6,404 nucleotides of DNA, from NCBI GenBank assembly GCA_026387255.1, contig JAPLMA010000025.1, positions 1-6,404 of the forward strand, in the 5' to 3' direction. Numbering within the stretch: the first letter of the stretch is position 1; every line of letters begins with the position of its first letter. Source of the stretch: Candidatus Omnitrophota bacterium (GTDB taxonomy: Bacteria > Omnitrophota > Gorgyraeia > Gygaellales > Profunditerraquicolaceae). Made by a program: the position numbers and the translations under genes. Below the pieces are notes generated by a model. That model made no database searches, had not been told where the DNA came from, and saw only the letters and a list, made by a program, of their open reading frames with translations. Of the stretch, positions 1 to 6,005 are shown one piece after another.

Positions 1-45
1 CGCAGTATTATTGCCTTGAAATTGATTAAAGAGATGGCCAAATAG
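1..45 (+). CDS. C-terminal end of an upstream gene, probably acyl-CoA dehydrogenase (partial)
   Basis: An open frame enters from the left edge and stops at TAG 43-45, giving the last 14 residues RSIIALKLIKEMAK. The pattern R-x-I-I-A-x-x-L-x-K is what acyl-CoA dehydrogenases usually show at their very C-terminus, and an acyl-CoA dehydrogenase directly upstream of etfB-etfA is the classical order (bcd-etfB-etfA, carC-carD-carE). It lies 26 nt before etfB on the same strand, so co-transcription is likely. The fragment is too short for a firm family call; another ETF-linked dehydrogenase would also fit. Confidence 0.5.
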   Translation, partial: RSIIALKLIKEMAK

Positions 46-71
46 AAATTAAGCTAAATAATAAATAAAAG

Positions 72-854
72 ATGAATATAATTGTTTGCATAAAACAGGT
101 TCCTGAGACAACTGAAGTAAGAATTAATCCGGAGACCAACACGCTGATGCGCGAAGGGGTTAAGTCGATTATTAATCCTTTTGATATGTATGCTATCGAA
201 GAGGCTATTCGGCTTAAGGAAAGATTCGGGGGTAAGGTTTCTGTGTTGACAATGGGGCCGCCTCAGGCGGATAGTGCTTTACGTGAAGCAGTTTCCATGG
301 GGGCGGATGAAGGGTTTTTGGTTTGCGACCGCGCTTTTGCCGGAAGCGATACTTGGGCAACTAGTTATACTTTGGCCGGGGCAATTAAAAAGTTGGGTCA
401 ATTTGATTTAATTATCTGCGGCAAGCAGGCTTCAGACGGGGATACGGCGCAGGTTGGGCCGGGGATATCCACGCATTTAAATATTCCACAGGTAACTTAT
501 GTTAAGAAAATAGAAGAGGCAACTGATAAATTGATGAAGGTTGAGCGGATGTTGGAGGAAGGGTTTGAAATTATTGAGACTCCACTGCCGGCGCTTTTGA
601 CAGTGGTTAAAGAGATTAATGAACCGAGAATTCCTTCTTTAAGAGGTTTGATGCGCGCAAAGTCGGCTAAGATTACTACGTTTACCCAGAAGGAGTTACA
701 GCTAGACTCGCAGCAGATTGGCTTGTGTGGTTCACCAACTCAGGTAGTAAAAATTTTTACTCCTTTGCCCAGGGTCGGTGGCCAGATACTTACCGGTGAG
801 ATTCCTGATATTGCCAAGCAGTTGGTGGATTTGATTAAGGACGAGGTTAATTAA
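72..854 (+). CDS. etfB: electron transfer flavoprotein beta subunit (EtfB), bifurcating type
   Basis: The 260-residue product is a full-length EtfB. It begins MNIIVCIKQVPETTEVRI, typical of the family, and carries MGPPQA at residues 61-66, DGDTAQVGP at 122-130 and the ETF-beta signature around 157-178 (VERMLEEGFE, then TPLPALLTV). EtfB pairs with EtfA to form a soluble flavoprotein that passes electrons between a dehydrogenase and NADH/ferredoxin. In bifurcating ETFs the DGDTAQVGP loop helps hold the second FAD, where respiratory ETFs bind AMP; that role is family knowledge. The ATG at 72 is chosen because the protein starts exactly at the conserved beta-strand; no good Shine-Dalgarno sequence precedes it. 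No own promoter is visible in the 26-nt gap, so it is probably expressed from an upstream operon promoter. Confidence 0.95.
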   Translation: MNIIVCIKQVPETTEVRINPETNTLMREGVKSIINPFDMYAIEEAIRLKERFGGKVSVLTMGPPQADSALREAVSMGADEGFLVCDRAFAGSDTWATSYTLAGAIKKLGQFDLIICGKQASDGDTAQVGPGISTHLNIPQVTYVKKIEEATDKLMKVERMLEEGFEIIETPLPALLTVVKEINEPRIPSLRGLMRAKSAKITTFTQKELQLDSQQIGLCGSPTQVVKIFTPLPRVGGQILTGEIPDIAKQLVDLIKDEVN

Positions 855-856
855 AA

Positions 857-2059
857 ATGCCGATTTCCATTATTATTGAGAAATGTACGGGTTGCACATT
901 ATGTGTAAAGGTTTGTCCGTTTGATGCCATCCGGATGATGGACAAAAAGGCTTTAATTGATTTACATAAATGTACGCTTTGCGGTGCCTGTAAAGATGCC
1001 TGTAAGTTTAAGGCAGTTTTATTGGAAAATACTCCGGCTAAATGCGAGTTGCCGGATATTAAAAATTATAAGGGAATTTGGGTTTTTATCGAACAGAAAA
1101 ATGGCCGGGTGCAGTCGGTTTCCTATGAATTATTAGGCAAGGCTCAGGAGCTGGCGAAAAAATTAAATACTGATGTGAGCGGTGTCTTAATCGGTAATAA
1201 ATTAGAGGATCAGTTAGATGAATTAATTTTTTGCGGGGCGGATAATATTTATTTAGTGGAAGCTCCGGAGTTAACTAATTTTCAGGATGAGCCTTATACA
1301 AATATTTTAGTGGAGCTGGTTAAGAAGTATAAGCCGGAGATTCTTCTGTGTGGTGCGACTAATATCGGCCGATCCTTAATTTCGCGCGTGGCGATTAATA
1401 TTAAAGCCGGTTTAACCGCAGACTGTACTGGCTTGGATATTGACCCGGAGAAGAAGATTTTACTGCAGACACGCCCGGCTTTTGGCGGTAACATTATGGC
1501 GACAATTATTTCTCCGAATTACCGTCCGCAGATGGCTACCGTGAGGCATAAAGTATTTGCTCCGCTGGCCGCGGATAAAAAACGCAAAGGGAAAATTATT
1601 AAAGAAAGTTTTAATCAAGCGCTTTATGTTTCGCGCACTAAACTTTTAGATATTATTGATGAGATTGAGTCTACGGTAAATTTATCCGAAGCCGATATTA
1701 TTGTTTCCGGAGGCCGCGGAATGGGGGGGCCAGAAAATTTTAAACTATTAGAAGGCCTCGCTCATGTTTTAGGGGCAGCAGTTGGTTCTAGCCGCGCGGC
1801 AGTTGACGCCGGATGGATGCCTTATTCGCATCAGGTCGGCCAGACCGGACGCACGGTGGGCCCGAAGATCTATTTTGCCTGCGGAATAAGCGGCCAGATT
1901 CAGCACCTCGTAGGTATGCAATCCTCAAAGATTATTGTGGCGATCAATAAAGATCCCGAAGCCCCGATTTTCAAGGTAGCCACTTATGGGATTGTCGGTG
2001 ATCTCTTCCAAGTCATTCCTGCTTTAACTTTAGCTTTCAAAGTAGCCCTACGTAAATAA
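857..2059 (+). CDS. etfA: electron transfer flavoprotein alpha subunit with N-terminal ferredoxin domain
   Basis: The 400-residue product has three parts. Residues 1-55 are a 2x[4Fe-4S] ferredoxin domain: C10-x2-C13-x2-C16-x3-C20-P and C39-x2-C42-x2-C45-x3-C49, with Lys rather than Pro after the last cysteine. Residues ~70-260 form EtfA domain I. Residues ~280-400 form the FAD-binding domain II, with GGRGMGG (285-291), SSRAAVDAGW (311-320), SHQVGQTGRTV (324-334) and ACGISGQIQH (341-350). The fusion is known from EtfA of the caffeyl-CoA reductase (CarE) and electron-confurcating lactate dehydrogenase systems and suggests a direct electron path to or from ferredoxin. It starts 2 nt after the etfB stop; GAGG at 843-846, inside the etfB end, is a plausible ribosome-binding site with 10 nt spacing, so translational coupling is likely. 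The actual electron partners are inferred. Confidence 0.95.
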   Translation: MPISIIIEKCTGCTLCVKVCPFDAIRMMDKKALIDLHKCTLCGACKDACKFKAVLLENTPAKCELPDIKNYKGIWVFIEQKNGRVQSVSYELLGKAQELAKKLNTDVSGVLIGNKLEDQLDELIFCGADNIYLVEAPELTNFQDEPYTNILVELVKKYKPEILLCGATNIGRSLISRVAINIKAGLTADCTGLDIDPEKKILLQTRPAFGGNIMATIISPNYRPQMATVRHKVFAPLAADKKRKGKIIKESFNQALYVSRTKLLDIIDEIESTVNLSEADIIVSGGRGMGGPENFKLLEGLAHVLGAAVGSSRAAVDAGWMPYSHQVGQTGRTVGPKIYFACGISGQIQHLVGMQSSKIIVAINKDPEAPIFKVATYGIVGDLFQVIPALTLAFKVALRK

Positions 2060-2092
2060 TCGAGATTATTTCTGTTAAAAGGTAAGCTTAAT

Positions 2093-2170
2093 TTCATTAG
2101 CGGGTCCTGTCGAGGGCTGTCCCGGTCGGCCAATTATTCGCCAGGGGCAGCCCTCGACACCCGTTATGAA
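2093..2170. repeat. large GC-rich imperfect inverted repeat behind etfA
   Basis: TGTCGAGGGCTGTCCC (2108-2123) pairs with GGGGCAGCCCTCGACA (2144-2159) over 16 bp with a single G-U pair. The stem is extended by CGGG/CCCG (2101-2104 with 2160-2163, with 2105-2107 bulged on one side) and then by TTCAT/ATGAA (2093-2097 with 2166-2170). The loop is about 20 nt (2124-2143) and holds GGCCAATTATT. It lies 33 nt after the etfA stop. No T-tract follows, so it is not a standard intrinsic terminator. It could protect the 3' end of the etf mRNA, be a Rho-related structure, or be a dispersed palindromic repeat; one copy in this window cannot decide. Confidence 0.8.
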
Positions 2171-2344
2171 GAATATTGGGAGATTAGTGATATTCGTTTC
2201 TAATTTATTGAATAAAAGTATTTCTTTCAGAACTAACTGATAAATATTGGGTTACATACACTGTCTACAATGTCAGGATATGGGGTAGGATGTTTCTTAT
2301 TGGCTTTAATCATGTTAATATGTTAAAGAATGTAAAGATTCTCC
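2171..2344. other. AT-rich intergenic stretch without a convincing gene
   Basis: Between the large hairpin and the HTH-gene promoter there is no supported coding sequence. A small inverted repeat GAATAT/ATATTC (2171-2176 with 2190-2195) is present but weak. The HTH frame stays open upstream to an ATG at 2290, but this extension (MFLIGFNHVNMLKN...) does not resemble any part of the family and a strong promoter lies within it, so I treat it as non-coding. Confidence 0.5.
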
Positions 2345-2373
2345 TTGACAAAATTCGCTTGTTTGTTTATAAT
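2345..2373 (+). promoter_or_regulatory. perfect-consensus sigma70-type promoter for the HTH gene
   Basis: TTGACA at 2345-2350 and TATAAT at 2368-2373 match the -35 and -10 consensus in all twelve positions and are separated by the optimal 17 bp. Transcription would be expected to begin near A2380, only about 3 nt before the ATG at 2383. This argues that the HTH protein does not start at the upstream ATGs (2290, 2320) in the same frame. Confidence 0.75.
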
Positions 2374-2382
2374 AATCCCATT

Positions 2383-2568
2383 ATGGTAAATAACAATTTA
2401 ATGACGATTGAAGATCTGGCGGAATATTTGAAGGTTACCCGTCGGACTATTTATGACTGGTTAAAGCATAATAAGATACCGGCTTTAAAGTTAGTTGGGC
2501 AATGGCGTTTTAAAAAAGATAAAATTGATGACTGGCTGGATGGCCAGACGCAGGCACTGAGGCATTGA
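2383..2568 (+). CDS. small excisionase/MerR-type helix-turn-helix DNA-binding protein
   Basis: The 61-residue product consists almost entirely of an excisionase-family HTH (helix_turn_helix_17 type). The first helix of the motif lies near T8-L16 (TIEDLAEYL), the recognition helix near T19-L27 (TRRTIYDWL), and a wing follows with P33 and the characteristic GQWRF (39-43) before KKDKIDDWL. It is expected to be a cytoplasmic DNA-binding protein, either a transcriptional regulator or a recombination directionality factor; no integrase is visible, so a regulatory role is more likely. The start at 2383 is chosen because a perfect promoter ends 9 nt upstream, which makes the mRNA nearly leaderless; no Shine-Dalgarno sequence is seen. 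ATG 2401 (55 residues, MTIEDL...) is the alternative; the in-frame ATG 2290 (92 residues) is disfavoured. Its target is unknown; smc follows 78 nt downstream on the same strand. Confidence 0.85.
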   Translation: MVNNNLMTIEDLAEYLKVTRRTIYDWLKHNKIPALKLVGQWRFKKDKIDDWLDGQTQALRH

Positions 2569-2592
2569 AAAAAGCAGTAGGGAAATTATAAA
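2565..2592 (+). promoter_or_regulatory. candidate sigma70-type promoter for smc
   Basis: TTGAAA at 2565-2570 (overlapping the HTH gene stop codon) and TATAAA at 2587-2592 each match the consensus in five of six positions, with a 16-bp spacer. The predicted start point near 2598-2600 falls at the first bases of the 30-bp palindrome, so the smc mRNA would carry a hairpin at its 5' end. This is prediction from consensus matching only; smc may also be read through from the HTH gene promoter. Confidence 0.45.
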
Positions 2593-2597
2593 ATTTA

Positions 2598-2627
2598 TGT
2601 AGTGAACAGGCATGCCTGTTCACTACA
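2598..2627. repeat. perfect 30-bp palindrome in front of smc
   Basis: TGTAGTGAACAGGCA (2598-2612) is followed without a spacer by its exact reverse complement (2613-2627). The outer GTAGTGAAC is nearly identical to the outer GTAGTGGAC of the palindrome behind smc (5934-5959), which indicates one element family with different cores. GTAG at the foot of a palindrome recalls the GTAG tetranucleotide of REP elements handled by RAYT/Y1-type transposases; that link is inference. It ends 7 nt before the smc ribosome-binding site and could fold as a hairpin in the mRNA leader or be a binding site for a dimeric protein. Confidence 0.9.
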
Positions 2628-2634
2628 GATAACT

Positions 2635-2640
2635 GAGGAG
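2635..2640 (+). promoter_or_regulatory. smc ribosome-binding site
   Basis: GAGGAG ends 6 nt before the ATG at 2647. It decides the smc start in favour of ATG 2647 over an in-frame GTG at 2602, which lies inside the palindrome and has no ribosome-binding site. Confidence 0.85.
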
Positions 2641-2646
2641 ATAAAT

Positions 2647-5600
2647 ATGTATTTCAAAAGATTAGAGTTGATTGGGTTTAAATCATTTTGCGATAAGACC
2701 ACGCTTAATTTTGAGCCGGGAATTTCGGCGGTAGTTGGCCCAAACGGTTGCGGGAAATCAAATATTTTTGATTCTATTCGCTGGGTCTTGGGTGAACAAT
2801 CCGCTAAATCATTGCGTGGTTCTGAGATGCTGGATGTTATCTTTAATGGCACGGATCAAAAAGAGCCATTAAGTATGGCCGAAGTAAGCCTGGCTTTTGA
2901 TAATACCAGCCGTTTTTTTAACGTGGATAATCCCGAGGTGTTGATTACGCGCAGGCTTTTTAGGTCCGGGGAAAGCGAGTATATGTTGAATAAAGCAACT
3001 GTGCGGCTTAAGGATATTCTGGATTTGTTATTAGGCACAGGGATAGGCGCGGAGAGTTATTCGATCATTGCTCAGGGAAAGATTGATTTAGTGTTAAGTT
3101 CCCGGCCGGAAGACCGCCGGGTGGTTTTTGATGAAGCCAGCGGAATAAGTAAGTATAAAGCCCAGAAGAGAGAAACTACGCGTAAGCTGGATGAGACAGA
3201 GCAGAATCTTTTACGTGTAAATGATATTGTTACGGAAGTTAAGCGTCAAATTGGTTCTTTGGAACGCCAGGCCAACAAAGCGCGCCGCTATAAAGAAGTT
3301 TTTGAAGAATTAAAATTAAAAGAGATAGATTCAGCCGTCTTGAGTAAGAAGAGTTTATTGGAAGAGAAAGAGGGGATAGCCGGACAACTAAAAGATTTAG
3401 GGAAAGAGGAATTGGGTTTAATAGAATTAATTGCCCAGCAAGAAGCAAAAATTGCCAACCGTCAGAGCGAGTTAAAAGGTTTAGAGGAATCAATGATGGA
3501 GGCGCGCAGCCAGATACTTAATCTGGAGAATAGTTTAGTGCGCAATAATGAACACATCAGTTTTAATCAAGAACGCATTAATGAATTAACGCAGGATAGC
3601 CAGGTTTTAGAAGGCCAAATTGGCCAGGCATCCGCCAAACTTCTTCAGGATGAAGAAAAATTACAGCAGGTACGTGATGATTACGCTAATTTAAAACAGA
3701 ATATAGAAGTCAAGCAGGCCAGTTTAGCGCAAAGCCAAGCGGAGATTGAAAAGCTCAGCGTCAGTATTAAGAGCTCACTGGAGCTTATTACTGAGAGTAA
3801 AAAAATAATTCTAGATTTAGAAACCGCAATTTCTAACGCGAATAATCAAATCGGAGATTTTAATTCTCAGCATCAGGTTTTCCTGGCGCGTAAAAAGAGG
3901 CTAGAGATAGAAAAGGCTAAAGTGTATGAGGATAAGGTAATTACGCAAGAGGCTTTGGCGAAAGTTGCTCAGGAATTAGAAGATACGCGAATCCAAGTTG
4001 CTGAATTTAAGCAGAAAATTTCTGAGGTTAAAACCAGCCTGGCGCATGAGGGGTTAAATTTAGAGGAAATTAATAAGGAGATCCTGAGCCGGGGAAATGA
4101 AAAGCTCACTTTAGCTTCGCATAAGGAATTTTTAGAGAAGTTAAAAAGCAAATATGATGATATCGGCGAATCGTTAAATGCGGTGATTTATTTAGACAAA
4201 ATGCCCAATGAGAGCTTAACCGGGCTGGTGGTAAAGATTCAGGATCAACTGCCTTTGAGCCAACAGGATCCTCTGGCTTTGGGCGTGGCGGCTTTTAAAA
4301 TAAGCGGAGAGGCTAAGCCGATTGAATTAGATACGCAGAAAATTGATGAAAAGATTACCCGGCTCCAAGAGAATCTCGGTGAGTTAAGAAATAGGATGGT
4401 GCTGCGGCAGTCCTGTATTTCGGAATTGAATAAGATGTCTTCTGGATTGGAACTAGAGTTACGTAATTATGAGATTACTTTGGCCAACAAAGAATCCAAC
4501 CACGCGGCGATTGCGGAACAATTTGATAAGATTAAAGAAGAAGAGGATATAATTGTAATGGAGTTAACCGATGTTGCGCGGGAGATTTCCGCGGTCCAGC
4601 AAAATTTAATCAGCGCCCAAAACCAGCTGACGGATTTAAACGCACAGGAAAGGCTTAAGGAGGGCGTAATCGTGCAAGCAGAGGATGTCATCTCCTTAAA
4701 TAGTAAATTACGCGAAGAGGTTTTGGTTTTGATTACTCAAACCAAGACTGAAATTGAGGCTCTGCACAGGCGTTTTAGTTCTGACGCGGCAACTTTAAAG
4801 ATCCTGGATCAGACTTACGCGCAGGATAAGGCGAGCCTAGAAAATATTCAGCGGCAGATTAGCGAGGCCAAAGAGCGAGGAGAGATTTTAAGGGTTGAAA
4901 TTACGCAGTGTCAGGATATGAATAAACAAGGCCAAATTCAGATCGAGCAGAAAAAAGCTTCTCTGGAGGAAGTCGAGCATAAGTATAATGAGGTCTCTAG
5001 CGGCACGGTGGGAGTGGTAAAAAAGATTGAGGCTGACCGCAAACAATTAGATCAGCTAAAGAACCGTTTGCATGATTTAGAGATGCTGGATAAGGATTTG
5101 GATTATCGCTATACCACAATTAAAGAGAGAATGTCTTTAGCTTATAAGGTGGATTTAGAACTTTTAACCGAGCTGCCTGGAGAATTAGATCAAGAGGCGT
5201 TATGCGCAAAGATTAGCGAATTAAAAAAGAAGTTGGATTCATGCGGCACAGTAAATTTAGTGGCGATTGAGGAGTATGATGAATTAAAGAAGCGTTATGA
5301 TTTTCTTATTCAGCAGCAGACTGATCTGGCGGATGCCAAAGAGTCTCTGCACCAGGCAATTTTAAAGATTAATCGCATTACCAAACAGATGTTTATAGAG
5401 ACATTTGAGAAAGTAAAGGTGGAGTTTAAAAATTATTTCCGTTTACTTTTTAACGGAGGAGACGCGCAGCTTTTCCTGTTGGATGAGAGTGACCCGCTGG
5501 AGTCGGGAATTGAAATTATTTGCCGGCCTCCGGGAAAGAAATTACAGAATGTCCTTTTGTTAAGCGGGGGCGAAAAAACCATGTCGGCGATTGCGTTAAT

Positions 5601-5898
5601 TTTCGCAATTTTTAAAGTTAAGCCGTCGCCGTTTTGTATTCTGGATGAGATTGATGCTGCTCTGGATGAAGCGAATGTTGATCGGTTCTCTCGGGTGCTG
5701 CAGGAGTTTGCTAAAACTTCGCAGTTTATCGTGATTACGCATAATAAGAAAACTATCGTGAATGCTAATATCATGTATGGGATCACCATGGAGCAGTCCG
5801 GGGTTTCTAAGATTGTTTCGGTGAAATTATCGCAGAACAAAGAAAGAGAGTTACAAACTCAAAAGGAAAACCAAGAGCAGTCGGTTTTGGCATCCTAA
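2647..5898 (+). CDS. smc: chromosome segregation ATPase SMC with a miniature hinge
   Basis: The 1083-residue product is an SMC protein, the ATPase of the condensin complex that organises and separates chromosomes. N-terminal head: MYFKRLELIGFKSF, Walker A GPNGCGKS (31-38), the conserved arginine at R57 and Q-loop Q143 (IIAQGKID). Long heptad-like coiled coils run from ~165 to 500 and from ~566 to 865. The C-terminal neck and head begin at CGTVNLVAIEEY (866-877) and carry the signature LSGGEK (972-977), Walker B FCILDE (996-1001), the D-loop ALDEAN and switch H1032 (ITHNK). All ATPase residues are present, so it should be active. Between the coils, residues ~503-565 are a short non-coiled segment (IYLDKMPNES, TGLVVKIQD, KISGEAKPIELD) in place of the usual ~150-170 residue hinge; this accounts for the ~100-residue shortfall against typical ~1180-residue SMCs. 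Partners ScpA/ScpB are not in the window. The start is fixed by GAGGAG at 2635-2640. Confidence 0.96.
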   Translation: MYFKRLELIGFKSFCDKTTLNFEPGISAVVGPNGCGKSNIFDSIRWVLGEQSAKSLRGSEMLDVIFNGTDQKEPLSMAEVSLAFDNTSRFFNVDNPEVLITRRLFRSGESEYMLNKATVRLKDILDLLLGTGIGAESYSIIAQGKIDLVLSSRPEDRRVVFDEASGISKYKAQKRETTRKLDETEQNLLRVNDIVTEVKRQIGSLERQANKARRYKEVFEELKLKEIDSAVLSKKSLLEEKEGIAGQLKDLGKEELGLIELIAQQEAKIANRQSELKGLEESMMEARSQILNLENSLVRNNEHISFNQERINELTQDSQVLEGQIGQASAKLLQDEEKLQQVRDDYANLKQNIEVKQASLAQSQAEIEKLSVSIKSSLELITESKKIILDLETAISNANNQIGDFNSQHQVFLARKKRLEIEKAKVYEDKVITQEALAKVAQELEDTRIQVAEFKQKISEVKTSLAHEGLNLEEINKEILSRGNEKLTLASHKEFLEKLKSKYDDIGESLNAVIYLDKMPNESLTGLVVKIQDQLPLSQQDPLALGVAAFKISGEAKPIELDTQKIDEKITRLQENLGELRNRMVLRQSCISELNKMSSGLELELRNYEITLANKESNHAAIAEQFDKIKEEEDIIVMELTDVAREISAVQQNLISAQNQLTDLNAQERLKEGVIVQAEDVISLNSKLREEVLVLITQTKTEIEALHRRFSSDAATLKILDQTYAQDKASLENIQRQISEAKERGEILRVEITQCQDMNKQGQIQIEQKKASLEEVEHKYNEVSSGTVGVVKKIEADRKQLDQLKNRLHDLEMLDKDLDYRYTTIKERMSLAYKVDLELLTELPGELDQEALCAKISELKKKLDSCGTVNLVAIEEYDELKKRYDFLIQQQTDLADAKESLHQAILKINRITKQMFIETFEKVKVEFKNYFRLLFNGGDAQLFLLDESDPLESGIEIICRPPGKKLQNVLLLSGGEKTMSAIALIFAIFKVKPSPFCILDEIDAALDEANVDRFSRVLQEFAKTSQFIVITHNKKTIVNANIMYGITMEQSGVSKIVSVKLSQNKERELQTQKENQEQSVLAS

Positions 5899-5922
5899 CG
5901 TGGTTTCTATTTGCCTAGAAAG

Positions 5923-5931
5923 TTATCCACA
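5923..5931 (+). promoter_or_regulatory. DnaA-box 9-mer (TTATCCACA)
   Basis: TTATCCACA is the exact high-affinity DnaA-box consensus known from other bacteria. It stands alone, 24 nt after the smc stop and 2 nt before the second palindrome; no other box was noticed in the window. One 9-mer can occur by chance, so function is uncertain. Confidence 0.35.
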
Positions 5932-5933
5932 GG

Positions 5934-5959
5934 GTAGTGGACGTTTAAACGTCCACTAC
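5934..5959. repeat. perfect 26-bp palindrome between smc and the diguanylate cyclase gene
   Basis: GTAGTGGACGTTT (5934-5946) is followed directly by its exact reverse complement (5947-5959). The outer nine bases GTAGTGGAC match eight of nine bases of the palindrome in front of smc; the cores differ. It lies 35 nt after the smc stop and 46 nt after the stop of the convergent minus-strand gene. It might act as a shared bidirectional terminator, but no T-tract follows on either side. A dispersed REP-like element or a protein-binding site fits as well. Confidence 0.9.
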
Positions 5960-6005
5960 GGTTGTTAATAATTAATATAAAAATAAGAATGTCACTATTT
6001 TTCTA

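Noticed and set aside
2290..2382. Extended N-terminus of the HTH protein from ATG 2290
   Set aside because: A perfect promoter lies inside this stretch and the encoded residues do not resemble the HTH family.
2602..2646. In-frame GTG at 2602 as the smc start, adding 15 residues
   Set aside because: The GTG is part of the palindrome and has no ribosome-binding site. The added residues are not SMC-like, while ATG 2647 has GAGGAG at optimal spacing and begins at the conserved MYFKRLELIGFKSF.
2060..2646. CRISPR array or tRNA/riboswitch in the repeat-rich gap
   Set aside because: There are no regularly spaced direct repeats, no cloverleaf and no recognisable riboswitch core; the structure is explained by inverted repeats and promoters.
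1294..5840. Several minus-strand open frames inside etfA and smc
   Set aside because: They lie wholly or almost wholly inside strongly supported genes, have no recognisable domains and no ribosome-binding sites; they are antisense shadows.
5904..5921. Small hairpin TTTCTA/TAGAAA behind smc as a terminator
   Set aside because: The stem is only 6 bp and AT-rich, and no T-run follows.
5899..6005. Replication origin in the smc-diguanylate cyclase gap
   Set aside because: Only one DnaA box and a short AT-rich segment are present; there is no box cluster and no dnaA/dnaN/gidA context.
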